Part shown: one piece after another, positions 24,811 to 31,330 of the stretch
How the letters are laid out: each line of letters starts with the position of its first letter
Position numbering within the stretch: the stretch's first letter is position 1
Assembly: GCF_002993885.1 (NCBI RefSeq)
Contig: NZ_CM009578.1
Span: 1 to 64,000, forward strand
Source of the DNA: Sphingopyxis lindanitolerans
GTDB lineage: Bacteria; Pseudomonadota; Alphaproteobacteria; Sphingomonadales; Sphingomonadaceae
Length of the DNA: 64,000 nucleotides
Reading direction: 5' to 3'
Position numbers and translations under genes: made by a program
The notes under the pieces: generated by a model
Databases searched by the model: none
The model's input: the letters and a program-made list of their open reading frames with translations, nothing else
Told to the model about the DNA's origin: nothing

Positions 24811-26097
24811 ATGCGGCATGACCTGGTTATACCTGCCACCCGAAGCCCTGCCATCAACGCTCTCGGCATCTGCGCCGGCGTCGGAGGCCTCGAACTCGGA
24901 TTGCAACTCGCCCACCATCATCGCGGACAGGCTGTGCGCGGCGTCTGCTACGTGGAGAGGGAAGTTGGAGCCGTCGCCAGCCTGGTTGCGTCGATGGAAG
25001 CGGGGTGGCTTCATCCTGCGCCTATCTGGTCTGACGCTCGAACCTTCGACGGCCGACCGTTTCGCGGATGCGTGGATATCGTCACTTCGGGCGATCCGTG
25101 CCAAGGAAACAGCGTTGCCGGAAAGCGCCGCGGTGAACTCGATGATCGATGGCTGCTCGATCGCGCCATCGATATCTTCGATCAAAGCGGGGCTCCAACC
25201 TTCTTCCGCGAGAACGTCCCGGGGAACGCTGACGGGCAACTCGCCGTCGCAATCCCGGCATTGGAGCGACTGGGCTGCCGCATTGCGGTCGGAATATTCA
25301 GCTCGGCCGAAACCGGCAATACGATGCGCCGGGAGCGACTCTTCATCTTGGCCAAGCGCCCGCACGTCGGACACGAACGGAGCGGGGGAACATGGCGACG
25401 GGGGCCTGGACCTTCGGACGCTGGCCGCCAACTGGCCCGGTCCGCAGGCGGGAGCGGCGGGGACCGAAAAAAACAATGCGGCGGGAAACTCGGACTTCTC
25501 TCGCAAAGCGATGGAGCAGGCCGATGCGCTGATCGAGCGGCTGAACTGGACGGCTCCGACGGTGCACGACATCACTCCCAGGGGTGCGGGAAACCGGAAC
25601 AATCCGAACGGCGGCGGAGCCTGTCTGGCATGGGACGCAATGAGCTGGTCCGGCCCGAAAGCATCCGATGCGGAGAAGGCGGGACCGAACATGCGGGGCA
25701 GCAAGGGCGATGTGCCGCTGCCGGCGCAGGCGATGCAGTGGTTAGCGCCGCTGGTCGCGGACGCGGGCGAGAAGATCACGCTCGCCAGTCACCAAGGGTC
25801 CTTGCTGAAGCAGGCCAACGACTTCAACCCGCCGTCATCCCCGGACCATCCGATAATAGCGGGTGGATCGACGTCCTCGACCGCTGGCCCGAACTCCAAC
25901 CAGCCCTCAGTCAAGAGGAAGCTGAATCCCATCTTCGTCGAGGCATTGATGCGATGGCCAACCGGGTTGAGCGGCTTCGTGCGTGCGGAAATGGGGTCGA
26001 CCCTGTGGCAGCAGCATATGGGTTCCTACGTCTCGATGCTCTTCTCAACGATCCCGCAGCAGCGGCAACAGGAGATGTTCTGACATGGACAGCATGA
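24811..26097 (+). CDS. DNA cytosine-5 methyltransferase
   Basis: A 428-residue protein from ATG 24811 (GTG 24802 also possible). C5-methyltransferase motifs in order: I (LGICAGVGGLELGL), IV with catalytic Cys97 (VTSGDPCQGNS), VI (FFRENVPG), VIII (TMRRERLFILA) and, at the end, X (RACGNGVDPVAAAYGFLRL). The region between VIII and X (about residues 195-370), where the target-recognition domain belongs, is Gly/Arg-rich and unconvincing. In this same stretch the overlapping frame at 24818-26083 looks more protein-like. Orphan phage methyltransferase; sequence specificity unknown. Confidence 0.82.
   Translation: MRHDLVIPATRSPAINALGICAGVGGLELGLQLAHHHRGQAVRGVCYVEREVGAVASLVASMEAGWLHPAPIWSDARTFDGRPFRGCVDIVTSGDPCQGNSVAGKRRGELDDRWLLDRAIDIFDQSGAPTFFRENVPGNADGQLAVAIPALERLGCRIAVGIFSSAETGNTMRRERLFILAKRPHVGHERSGGTWRRGPGPSDAGRQLARSAGGSGGDRKKQCGGKLGLLSQSDGAGRCADRAAELDGSDGARHHSQGCGKPEQSERRRSLSGMGRNELVRPESIRCGEGGTEHAGQQGRCAAAGAGDAVVSAAGRGRGREDHARQSPRVLAEAGQRLQPAVIPGPSDNSGWIDVLDRWPELQPALSQEEAESHLRRGIDAMANRVERLRACGNGVDPVAAAYGFLRLDALLNDPAAAATGDVLTWTA
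24818..26083 (+). CDS. overlapping-frame protein inside the cytosine methyltransferase gene
   Basis: A 421-residue open frame, MTWLYLPPEALPSTLSASAP, beginning 7 bp after the methyltransferase ATG and ending 14 bp before its stop. Segments resemble Ser/Thr/Trp-rich proteins found with phage C5 methyltransferases: LRRWKRGGFILRLSGLTLEP, SRHWSDWAAALRSEYSARPK, GPKASDAEKAGPNMRGSKGD and KLNPIFVEALMRWPTG. By eye, G/C at third codon positions favours this frame at about 25400-25930 and the methyltransferase frame before and after. It may be a second gene, or code the missing middle of the methyltransferase by frame change. Confidence 0.5.
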   Translation: MTWLYLPPEALPSTLSASAPASEASNSDCNSPTIIADRLCAASATWRGKLEPSPAWLRRWKRGGFILRLSGLTLEPSTADRFADAWISSLRAIRAKETALPESAAVNSMIDGCSIAPSISSIKAGLQPSSARTSRGTLTGNSPSQSRHWSDWAAALRSEYSARPKPAIRCAGSDSSSWPSARTSDTNGAGEHGDGGLDLRTLAANWPGPQAGAAGTEKNNAAGNSDFSRKAMEQADALIERLNWTAPTVHDITPRGAGNRNNPNGGGACLAWDAMSWSGPKASDAEKAGPNMRGSKGDVPLPAQAMQWLAPLVADAGEKITLASHQGSLLKQANDFNPPSSPDHPIIAGGSTSSTAGPNSNQPSVKRKLNPIFVEALMRWPTGLSGFVRAEMGSTLWQQHMGSYVSMLFSTIPQQRQQEMF

Positions 26098-26231
26098 CCG
26101 ACACCCCAACCGACCCATGGCGCTGCGATCAATGCGGCAAGTCACCCGTTCGCGACTGCTTGGACGGCGATGCACTGTGCCAGCAATGCTGCGACAAATG
26201 GGCCAAGAATGAAAGGACGACCAATGACTGA
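26085..26231 (+). CDS. small zinc-ribbon phage protein
   Basis: A 48-residue protein, MDSMTDTPTDPWRCDQCGKS, with Cys pairs CDQC and CQQC spaced as a zinc ribbon. The ATG overlaps the end of the methyltransferase gene. Function unknown; possibly a small regulator or adaptor. Confidence 0.58.
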   Translation: MDSMTDTPTDPWRCDQCGKSPVRDCLDGDALCQQCCDKWAKNERTTND

Positions 26232-26298
26232 CGCAACACCGGGGCAGATGGCGCTGCTCGACACCATCCGCGCGGGCCAGCACTACGGGAAGGATTAG
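26224..26298 (+). CDS. possible 24-residue peptide
   Basis: ATG 26224 overlaps the zinc-ribbon stop (ATGACTGA) and encodes MTDATPGQMALLDTIRAGQH plus four residues. Its only support is the coupling and its place in an otherwise gapless operon. It could be chance. Confidence 0.28.
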   Translation: MTDATPGQMALLDTIRAGQHYGKD

Positions 26299-26303
26299 GG
26301 ATA

Positions 26304-26501
26304 ATGGCAAGACAATATGTCGTCACCGAGGAAGAGATGCTGTCGCTCGTCGAAAGCATGGAGTTGGAGAAAATGCGGATGAACGGCCACTTCCGACAGA
26401 TGGATGCGACGTCGCAGGAAATTCAGGACGTGCACCGCGCATTCCATTTCGTCGCCGTTCGCTGGGTGCAGGCGATGGGCTTTCAGGGGTATCGCAAATG
26501 A
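26304..26501 (+). CDS. hypothetical phage protein
   Basis: A 65-residue soluble helical protein (MARQYVVTEEEMLSLVESME). It overlaps the next gene by ATGA. Not recognised. Confidence 0.55.
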   Translation: MARQYVVTEEEMLSLVESMELEKMRMNGHFRQMDATSQEIQDVHRAFHFVAVRWVQAMGFQGYRK

Positions 26502-27325
26502 CCGACAAGGCAACTGACGTGACCGTGACGCAGGCGGACAAGGCGTTGACGGCAGAAATTCTTGGTTTCCTAGATTGGGAAGATGCAACCGACTATCGCG
26601 TATCAGGAGCGGTTGATAGGGATCGCGAACGCATTGTCCGCCTCGTCTCGGCCCACCGCACCGCATCCGAGCAACCCGCCAGTGGCGAGACAATAGACCC
26701 GGACGACCTTGGCCGGCTCGACAACGCGATCGACTTTGCAAACGCCATTGCTGGCTTCTCGCTCGCGAGCTTAGCTGACGACCTCTGGAACCTGCGCAAT
26801 CTGCTCGCGCCGTTCCCCAAGGGGCACCGCCATCACCCCGATGAACTCGACGCGCCGTCGATCGAGGAAGCCGCACAGGCCGTCATCGCCAGCGCCAACG
26901 ACTATTACACCGCACGCAACGGCAAGCGCATGGGCATCGAGGGCGATGACGGCGAGAAATGCTGGATCGTGCCGTTCGACCAGTTCGAGGATTTGCGCCG
27001 CGCCCTCTCCACCACCAGCGAAGCCCCCGAGGCGGGGAGGTTGCGGGAGGCGTTGGAGGCAATGCTCGACCAGTTCGACGCCGACGAGTTTGGTTCGGAA
27101 GGGCAGATGCAAGCGTGTTCCAAAGCCCGCGCCGCTCTCACCCCTTCGGCGCTGTCCGGCGAACCTGTGCAGAAAATGCACGAGTTGCCCAGAGACTTAG
27201 GCGCGCGAGCAATCGAGCTTCTCCGCGAGTACTACGACGCCGAGGAAATCGATGACGTTGACGCTCGATCATCGGAGCTTGGCGCTTGCCGGTTTAGTGT
27301 CCGCGCCTTCCTAAAGGGGGAATGA
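26498..27325 (+). CDS. hypothetical phage protein
   Basis: A 275-residue acidic protein. The N-terminus (MTDKATDVTVTQADKALTAE) and later blocks (IDFANAIAGFSLASLADDLW, LREALEAMLDQFDADEFGSE) look like the mosaic early proteins of temperate phages that carry short shared segments. No catalytic motif seen. Coupled to both neighbours by ATGA overlaps. Confidence 0.58.
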   Translation: MTDKATDVTVTQADKALTAEILGFLDWEDATDYRVSGAVDRDRERIVRLVSAHRTASEQPASGETIDPDDLGRLDNAIDFANAIAGFSLASLADDLWNLRNLLAPFPKGHRHHPDELDAPSIEEAAQAVIASANDYYTARNGKRMGIEGDDGEKCWIVPFDQFEDLRRALSTTSEAPEAGRLREALEAMLDQFDADEFGSEGQMQACSKARAALTPSALSGEPVQKMHELPRDLGARAIELLREYYDAEEIDDVDARSSELGACRFSVRAFLKGE

Positions 27326-27459
27326 TGAAGCCGTGGCCCGACCCCCGAGACGACAAGCCGGTGGCGCGCTGGCCCATCTGGTTCGTCGGCGCGACGATCG
27401 CTGCCATGATGATAGGCAACCTGCTCAACGGGATTAGCGGGCGCGGCTGGAACTGGTGA
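27322..27459 (+). CDS. 45-residue membrane protein
   Basis: MMKPWPDPRDDKPVARWPIW leads into one hydrophobic helix (FVGATIAAMMIGNLL) and a short tail. The start overlaps the previous stop (ATGATGA) and GGGGG precedes it. Function unknown. Confidence 0.5.
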   Translation: MMKPWPDPRDDKPVARWPIWFVGATIAAMMIGNLLNGISGRGWNW

Positions 27460-27504
27460 CCGAATCGCTTGCGAACGGATTGAACCCGTCGCATCCGTTG
27501 CCGC

Positions 27505-27774
27505 ATGGCCGAACACCCCGTCTCCGATTGGCTCAAGACGTTCCGCACCGTGCGGCTCAAGTGCCGGGGATGCGGGAAAGAGACGGTGCTGGGGCTGGAC
27601 GACCTGCTCGCCATGTCAAAAAAGCACGATGACATGACATGGTGGAGGCTTCGGTTCAAATGCGGGAAGTGCGGTGCGAAAGACCCGTATTTCTCGTCGG
27701 CGGATACCCGCCTGACACGGCCGTCGGAGAGCCCGCATGGATGGAACCCGCTGACACAGACGTGGAATAAGTAA
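27505..27774 (+). CDS. zinc-ribbon phage protein
   Basis: An 89-residue protein with two CxxC pairs, CRGCGKETVLGLDDLLAM and FKCGKCGAKDP, forming a probable zinc ribbon. It is the last rightward gene before the convergent lysis genes. Function unknown. Confidence 0.6.
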   Translation: MAEHPVSDWLKTFRTVRLKCRGCGKETVLGLDDLLAMSKKHDDMTWWRLRFKCGKCGAKDPYFSSADTRLTRPSESPHGWNPLTQTWNK

Positions 27775-27832
27775 GACGGCGACCCCATTGGTTACGGGTC
27801 AACAAGATCGCCGCCGCCCGCTGAGCGGGACC

Positions 27833-28174
27833 TCAGGGTAGCGCGTCCGCCCAAGCGTTGATACCCCGCACCTTCGACGCGCAATCGCCGCGAGAGGCTC
27901 GCAGGTCCAGCACATAGGGCAGCGTCAGCGCATCGCGCGCGCCGGTGACAGCCCTCGCCATATCGACGGCGGCGGCTATCGTGGGGGCCTGTGCGATCTT
28001 GTCCCACCCATAGGGAGGCAGCGCGGGCGCCACCGGCTCCCCGGCGCACGTCAGAAGCTCAACGGGGGGCTTTGTCGCCTTGATCGCGACCTTCGGTCCG
28101 CAGGCTATCAAGGCCTGACTTGAGAGGATCGTCAGACCCAGCAGCCGCAGCGCGCGCGCGTTCGTTCCCAGCAT
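27833..28174 (-). CDS. outer-membrane spanin lipoprotein (Rz1-like)
   Basis: A 113-residue protein from MLGTNARALRLLGLTILSSQ with lipobox ALIAC; the mature part starts at the Cys and begins Pro/Lys-rich. Its 5' third overlaps, in another frame, the 3' end of the inner-membrane spanin at 28059-28451, the nested/overlapping arrangement typical of Rz/Rz1. It would disrupt the outer membrane at the end of lysis. It is longer than lambda Rz1, and the C-terminal part (GYNWAD-like region near the end) is not recognised. Confidence 0.6.
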   Translation of the reverse strand: MLGTNARALRLLGLTILSSQALIACGPKVAIKATKPPVELLTCAGEPVAPALPPYGWDKIAQAPTIAAAVDMARAVTGARDALTLPYVLDLRASRGDCASKVRGINAWADALP

Positions 28175-28451
28175 CGATCGTTCCTTTCGTCTGTGCCGCC
28201 GTGTCCAGCCCGACCCGGTCGGCAACCTTGTCCGCTTCGGCCAGCGCCTTTGCGGCGGCCTCGTAACCCTGAGCCTTGTCGCGCCAGTCGTCGCGTGAGC
28301 CATCAACCGCGTGCAGACGGAGCGTCAGGAAGGCGCACAGGGCGATCAGGAGCGCGAAGGCCATCCGGTGCCAGTCGGCGGCGAGATAGCGCCAGAGGGA
28401 CGCGACAGGGGCGAATGCGGCCCTGCCGATGGTGAGCAGCCAGATAGGCAT
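28059..28451 (-). CDS. inner-membrane spanin (Rz-like)
   Basis: A 130-residue protein from ATG 28451 with a membrane helix (MAFALLIALCAFLTLRL) and a polar helical periplasmic part (AKALAEADKVADRVGLDTAA) ending in charged residues. Topology and overlap with a lipoprotein gene match phage i-spanins, which pair with the o-spanin to fuse inner and outer membranes. The start overlaps the stop of the 32-residue membrane gene (TGATG). Confidence 0.6.
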   Translation of the reverse strand: MPIWLLTIGRAAFAPVASLWRYLAADWHRMAFALLIALCAFLTLRLHAVDGSRDDWRDKAQGYEAAAKALAEADKVADRVGLDTAAQTKGTIDAGNERARAAAAGSDDPLKSGLDSLRTEGRDQGDKAPR

Positions 28452-28549
28452 CACTCAGCCTTACGAATGCCGTAGGCAATCGTGAGCCCGGCAATCGCGG
28501 CGATCAGGACCGTCGCAGAGGGCCAGCCCATGTGGAGGAGTTCATGCAT
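28451..28549 (-). CDS. 32-residue membrane peptide in the lysis module
   Basis: MHELLHMGWPSATVLIAAIA and a further 12 residues, with one hydrophobic helix. The start overlaps the gene upstream and the stop overlaps the spanin start (TGATG), so it fits exactly into the operon. It may be an accessory holin or antiholin; this is inferred from position only. Confidence 0.45.
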   Translation of the reverse strand: MHELLHMGWPSATVLIAAIAGLTIAYGIRKAE

Positions 28550-28799
28550 CGATCCGATCCCCCTCGATCGTCGGGCGCTCGTTGCTGGTTTTCGTCCAAG
28601 CGACAAGTTGGATTTCCGGGCCAGCTTCGTCGGCGAGCCGCTTCAAGCTGACGTGTGCAGCCCACTGGTTCGGGTCTGCGTCCAGCCGAACCACGGCTTC
28701 TGACATGCGCGTAACCGCGTCGGTGTAGTGGAAGGCATTAAAGCGAAGCGTCGTCGTTGCCTCGCCATTCGCGCCATAGGTCAATTCGTAATATGTCAT
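28542..28799 (-). CDS. hypothetical phage protein
   Basis: An 85-residue soluble protein from MTYYELTYGANGEATTTLRF. ATG 28799 overlaps the stop of the holin-like gene (ATGA). Mixed alpha/beta, not recognised. Confidence 0.55.
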   Translation of the reverse strand: MTYYELTYGANGEATTTLRFNAFHYTDAVTRMSEAVVRLDADPNQWAAHVSLKRLADEAGPEIQLVAWTKTSNERPTIEGDRIDA

Positions 28800-29083
28800 T
28801 GCCCGCTTCCTTTCTCGATCAAAACCGTATCGCCATCGGTCACCGAAACCCCGTCGCGTGTGACGCTGATCGTCCGCTTCACGAACATGGCGATAAGTCC
28901 GGTGATGCAGGTGAAGATGATAGCCATCGCGGCCATGCCCATCCAGAAAGCGAGCCCCTTGCTGTCGCGGACGATGTAGAGGACGACCCACGCGAAGATG
29001 GTCATCATCATGGAGCCGCCGAGGATCGAGGCGAAGGCCCACGCACGGCGGCCGTCGGGATTGAGGATCGAGGGGATTTTCAT
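28796..29083 (-). CDS. putative holin (two-helix membrane protein)
   Basis: A 95-residue protein with two membrane helices (AWAFASILGGSMMMTIFAWV and FWMGMAAMAIIFTCITGLIA) and a charged C-terminal tail. Size, topology and location directly after the endolysin gene fit a class II holin. No sequence family recognised. Confidence 0.5.
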   Translation of the reverse strand: MKIPSILNPDGRRAWAFASILGGSMMMTIFAWVVLYIVRDSKGLAFWMGMAAMAIIFTCITGLIAMFVKRTISVTRDGVSVTDGDTVLIEKGSGQ

Positions 29084-29649
29084 GCCGCACCCCCGGCGCG
29101 AAGCCCGCGCTCGAATATCTGCGCATAATCCTCGATCAGGTCCGCACGATCGCGCCCGTTGATGATCGTCCGCGCGTCCATATACTGCTTGCGCGTCGCC
29201 ACGCCTTCGCTCGGCAGGACGCTGGACAGTTTTACGCCGGTGAACCAGCCGCCCTCCATGCCCTGACGCATGATGAATGCCGAAATAGCGGGCTCCATCA
29301 CCTTGTCAGGGTTGGCGAGGATTTCGCCGGGCTTGCATAGTCCAACCTTGGCGCAGGCTTCGTCGGCGCGGCGATAGTTGCCCTGCCAAGTAAGTTGGAC
29401 GTCGCCACGGCCATACCAAGGCCAATAGCGCAAATGCTGCTTCCGCCATGCCTCGGACAGCCAGTAGGCTTCGCGCACCGGCTCCATCGTCTTGTTCGTC
29501 TCATGCCATGCGGTGGCGAGCATATAGGCTTGCCAAGACAGCGGCGCACCGGCGGCGGCATCGAGGATGCGCTCGATCCCCGCCACCCGGCTTTGTGAGA
29601 ACGGCCCGATGCGCGGTCGGACGGACGCGAAGAAATCTGCGCGGTTCAT
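29080..29649 (-). CDS. endolysin, GH19 chitinase/lysozyme-like
   Basis: A 189-residue protein from MNRADFFASVRPRIGPFSQS. The catalytic-type segment MLATAWHETNKTMEPVREAY (Glu50 the probable general acid) and the GRGDVQLTWQGNYRRAD motif (about 80-96) are those of phage GH19-like endolysins that cut peptidoglycan glycan strands. No signal peptide, so release depends on a holin. ATG is coupled to the upstream gene. Confidence 0.82.
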   Translation of the reverse strand: MNRADFFASVRPRIGPFSQSRVAGIERILDAAAGAPLSWQAYMLATAWHETNKTMEPVREAYWLSEAWRKQHLRYWPWYGRGDVQLTWQGNYRRADEACAKVGLCKPGEILANPDKVMEPAISAFIMRQGMEGGWFTGVKLSSVLPSEGVATRKQYMDARTIINGRDRADLIEDYAQIFERGLRAGGAA

Positions 29650-30002
29650 TTTATCACCCCTCCTTTGATGGCCGCGACCAAGCCGACGATGACGCCGCCG
29701 ATGACGTGCAGCACAGGCGATTTCAGGACCGCAGCCAGAAAGCCCCGCTCCCCGCGCTGCTCGCTCCGCCATGCTTCCAGCACACCAACCCGATCCTCGA
29801 CCTTCGACAGCCGCGCCTCGTTCTTTTCGCGGCGCTCGACCGTGTGCAGGTTCTCCGCCTCCATGCGCGCGAGCTGCTGTTGCATCTGGCTCATCGTGGA
29901 GTTGAAGCGATCGACGCTGTCCGACAGGCGCCGCACCTGCTCGATGAGCATCTGCATCGCCGCGTCCGAGGATTGCATCGGCATCATGATTTCCCCGGCC
30001 AT
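29646..30002 (-). CDS. coiled-coil protein with C-terminal membrane helix
   Basis: A 118-residue protein from MAGEIMMPMQSSDAAMQMLI. Long amphipathic helices (MQQQLARMEAENLHTVERRE) are followed by a C-terminal hydrophobic segment (VLHVIGGVIVGLVAAI). This layout recalls small lysis-cassette membrane proteins. Start and the PhoD-like gene stop overlap (TGATG). Function unknown. Confidence 0.55.
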   Translation of the reverse strand: MAGEIMMPMQSSDAAMQMLIEQVRRLSDSVDRFNSTMSQMQQQLARMEAENLHTVERREKNEARLSKVEDRVGVLEAWRSEQRGERGFLAAVLKSPVLHVIGGVIVGLVAAIKGGVIK

Positions 30003-31321
30003 CACGCCGTCACCGCCGGCAGGAACCCAAGCGGCGCGCCATAGGCCATCTTTTTCCACGTCGTGTCCCAGATGCGCCCTTCCATCGTGGTCAGGGAGCC
30101 ACCGGGATAATAGCTTTTGTCGAGCCGCATGTAGCGCGCTGCGCCTGTCGAATAGCCACCCGAAAACGGCCCGCCGCGCACGTTCGGCGGGGAGTCGATC
30201 GCACCGCAGGCGTATACCGGAAAGCCACCCCAGCTATTATTCGAGCCGTCGTCATAGGCCAGCGCGTGAATGTCGCCGTGGACCATCGCAAAGGCTTTGC
30301 CGGACTGCATCTTGAACGCCTCGATCATCGCGGCGAGGCGGTCGCGCTGATAGCTGAACAAGGCCCAATGATCGAAAAGCGACGCGGTCGTCTGTCCGTT
30401 GACGCCCACCGCACCGAGCCACGGCGAGGACGAGTACCAGATGACATCGCCAACCAGCGGGTCGGTGGACGCGGCGATCAACAGATCCTCGAACCACGCC
30501 TCCTGCTCGGCCGACATCATCCGCTTGCCCACTCCGTCAGCGTCGGTGTTGGGATCGCGATCGGTGCGAAGATCAGTCGCGATGTGCAGCACGTCGCCGA
30601 TCATGAACGAATGCCAGATGCCGAAGCCAGTGCTGCTCGGCAGCAGATAATGCGGCATCGTCTCGCGATAGACCTGGTTCTTGAACGCGCGCGAAGGCGT
30701 AGTCTTGTCGCCATCATCGACGCCCCAGTCATGGTCGTCCCAAAACCAATTCATCGGACGCCGCAGGAACAGCGCCTGTTGGCGCGGTCGCAGGAGGTTT
30801 TCGGCGATGAACGCGCGGCTGTTTGCTACGCTGTCGGAAATGCCGTTGTTGGTCAGATAATAGTCATTGTAGCCCCAATCGCCGATGATGTTGGTGAGCA
30901 GCGCATCCTCGCGCGCTATGATGTCGAGCACGGGCGAATTGCTCGTGTAATTGGTCATCCAACGTGGATCGAGCCAGTCGCCGCCGAGGCAGTTGCCGAC
31001 GATGATGCGATGATTCCGCTTCGATCCTTCTTCGGGGAAGGTCTGGAAGGTGCCGACCTTGGTCAGGTCGAGATCGCCATCACATTCGACCGCGTAATAA
31101 TATCGCTGCATATTCGGAGCGAGGCCGGTGATCGTGAAGTCGAACACGCCCTCGGCGGTCGGGGCCTGCGCGGGCAGATAGGTCGCCCACATCATGCCAG
31201 GGTCGCGCGCGACGGCAAGGCGGACGCTCGCCGCATCGGTGCGACCACGAACGCGCGCGGTGGCGGACTGGCCGAACGGGGAGGTCAGGCCGCCGCAAAG
31301 GATGCTGATAACAGAGGTCAT
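30002..31321 (-). CDS. PhoD-like metallophosphoesterase encoded with the tail genes
   Basis: A 439-residue protein. PhoD/PAP-type landmarks: GNCLGGDW (109-116), IIGDWGYNDYY (145-155), WDDHDWGVDDGD (194-205) and VHGDIHALAYDD (347-358). These are the Asp/His/Asn-rich loops that hold the metal pair. An N-terminal beta-domain (residues 1-95) precedes the catalytic part, as in cellular PhoD. There is no signal peptide. It lies between tail fibre and lysis genes, so it is probably virion-associated or made late, and might act on phosphorylated surface polymers; this is inference. Confidence 0.75.
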   Translation of the reverse strand: MTSVISILCGGLTSPFGQSATARVRGRTDAASVRLAVARDPGMMWATYLPAQAPTAEGVFDFTITGLAPNMQRYYYAVECDGDLDLTKVGTFQTFPEEGSKRNHRIIVGNCLGGDWLDPRWMTNYTSNSPVLDIIAREDALLTNIIGDWGYNDYYLTNNGISDSVANSRAFIAENLLRPRQQALFLRRPMNWFWDDHDWGVDDGDKTTPSRAFKNQVYRETMPHYLLPSSTGFGIWHSFMIGDVLHIATDLRTDRDPNTDADGVGKRMMSAEQEAWFEDLLIAASTDPLVGDVIWYSSSPWLGAVGVNGQTTASLFDHWALFSYQRDRLAAMIEAFKMQSGKAFAMVHGDIHALAYDDGSNNSWGGFPVYACGAIDSPPNVRGGPFSGGYSTGAARYMRLDKSYYPGGSLTTMEGRIWDTTWKKMAYGAPLGFLPAVTA

Positions 31322-31330
31322 GTGCGACTC

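Noticed and set aside
27817-27829. CCCGC-TGA-GCGGG hairpin between convergent genes as a terminator
   Set aside because: Stem of only 5 bp and no T tract on either strand.
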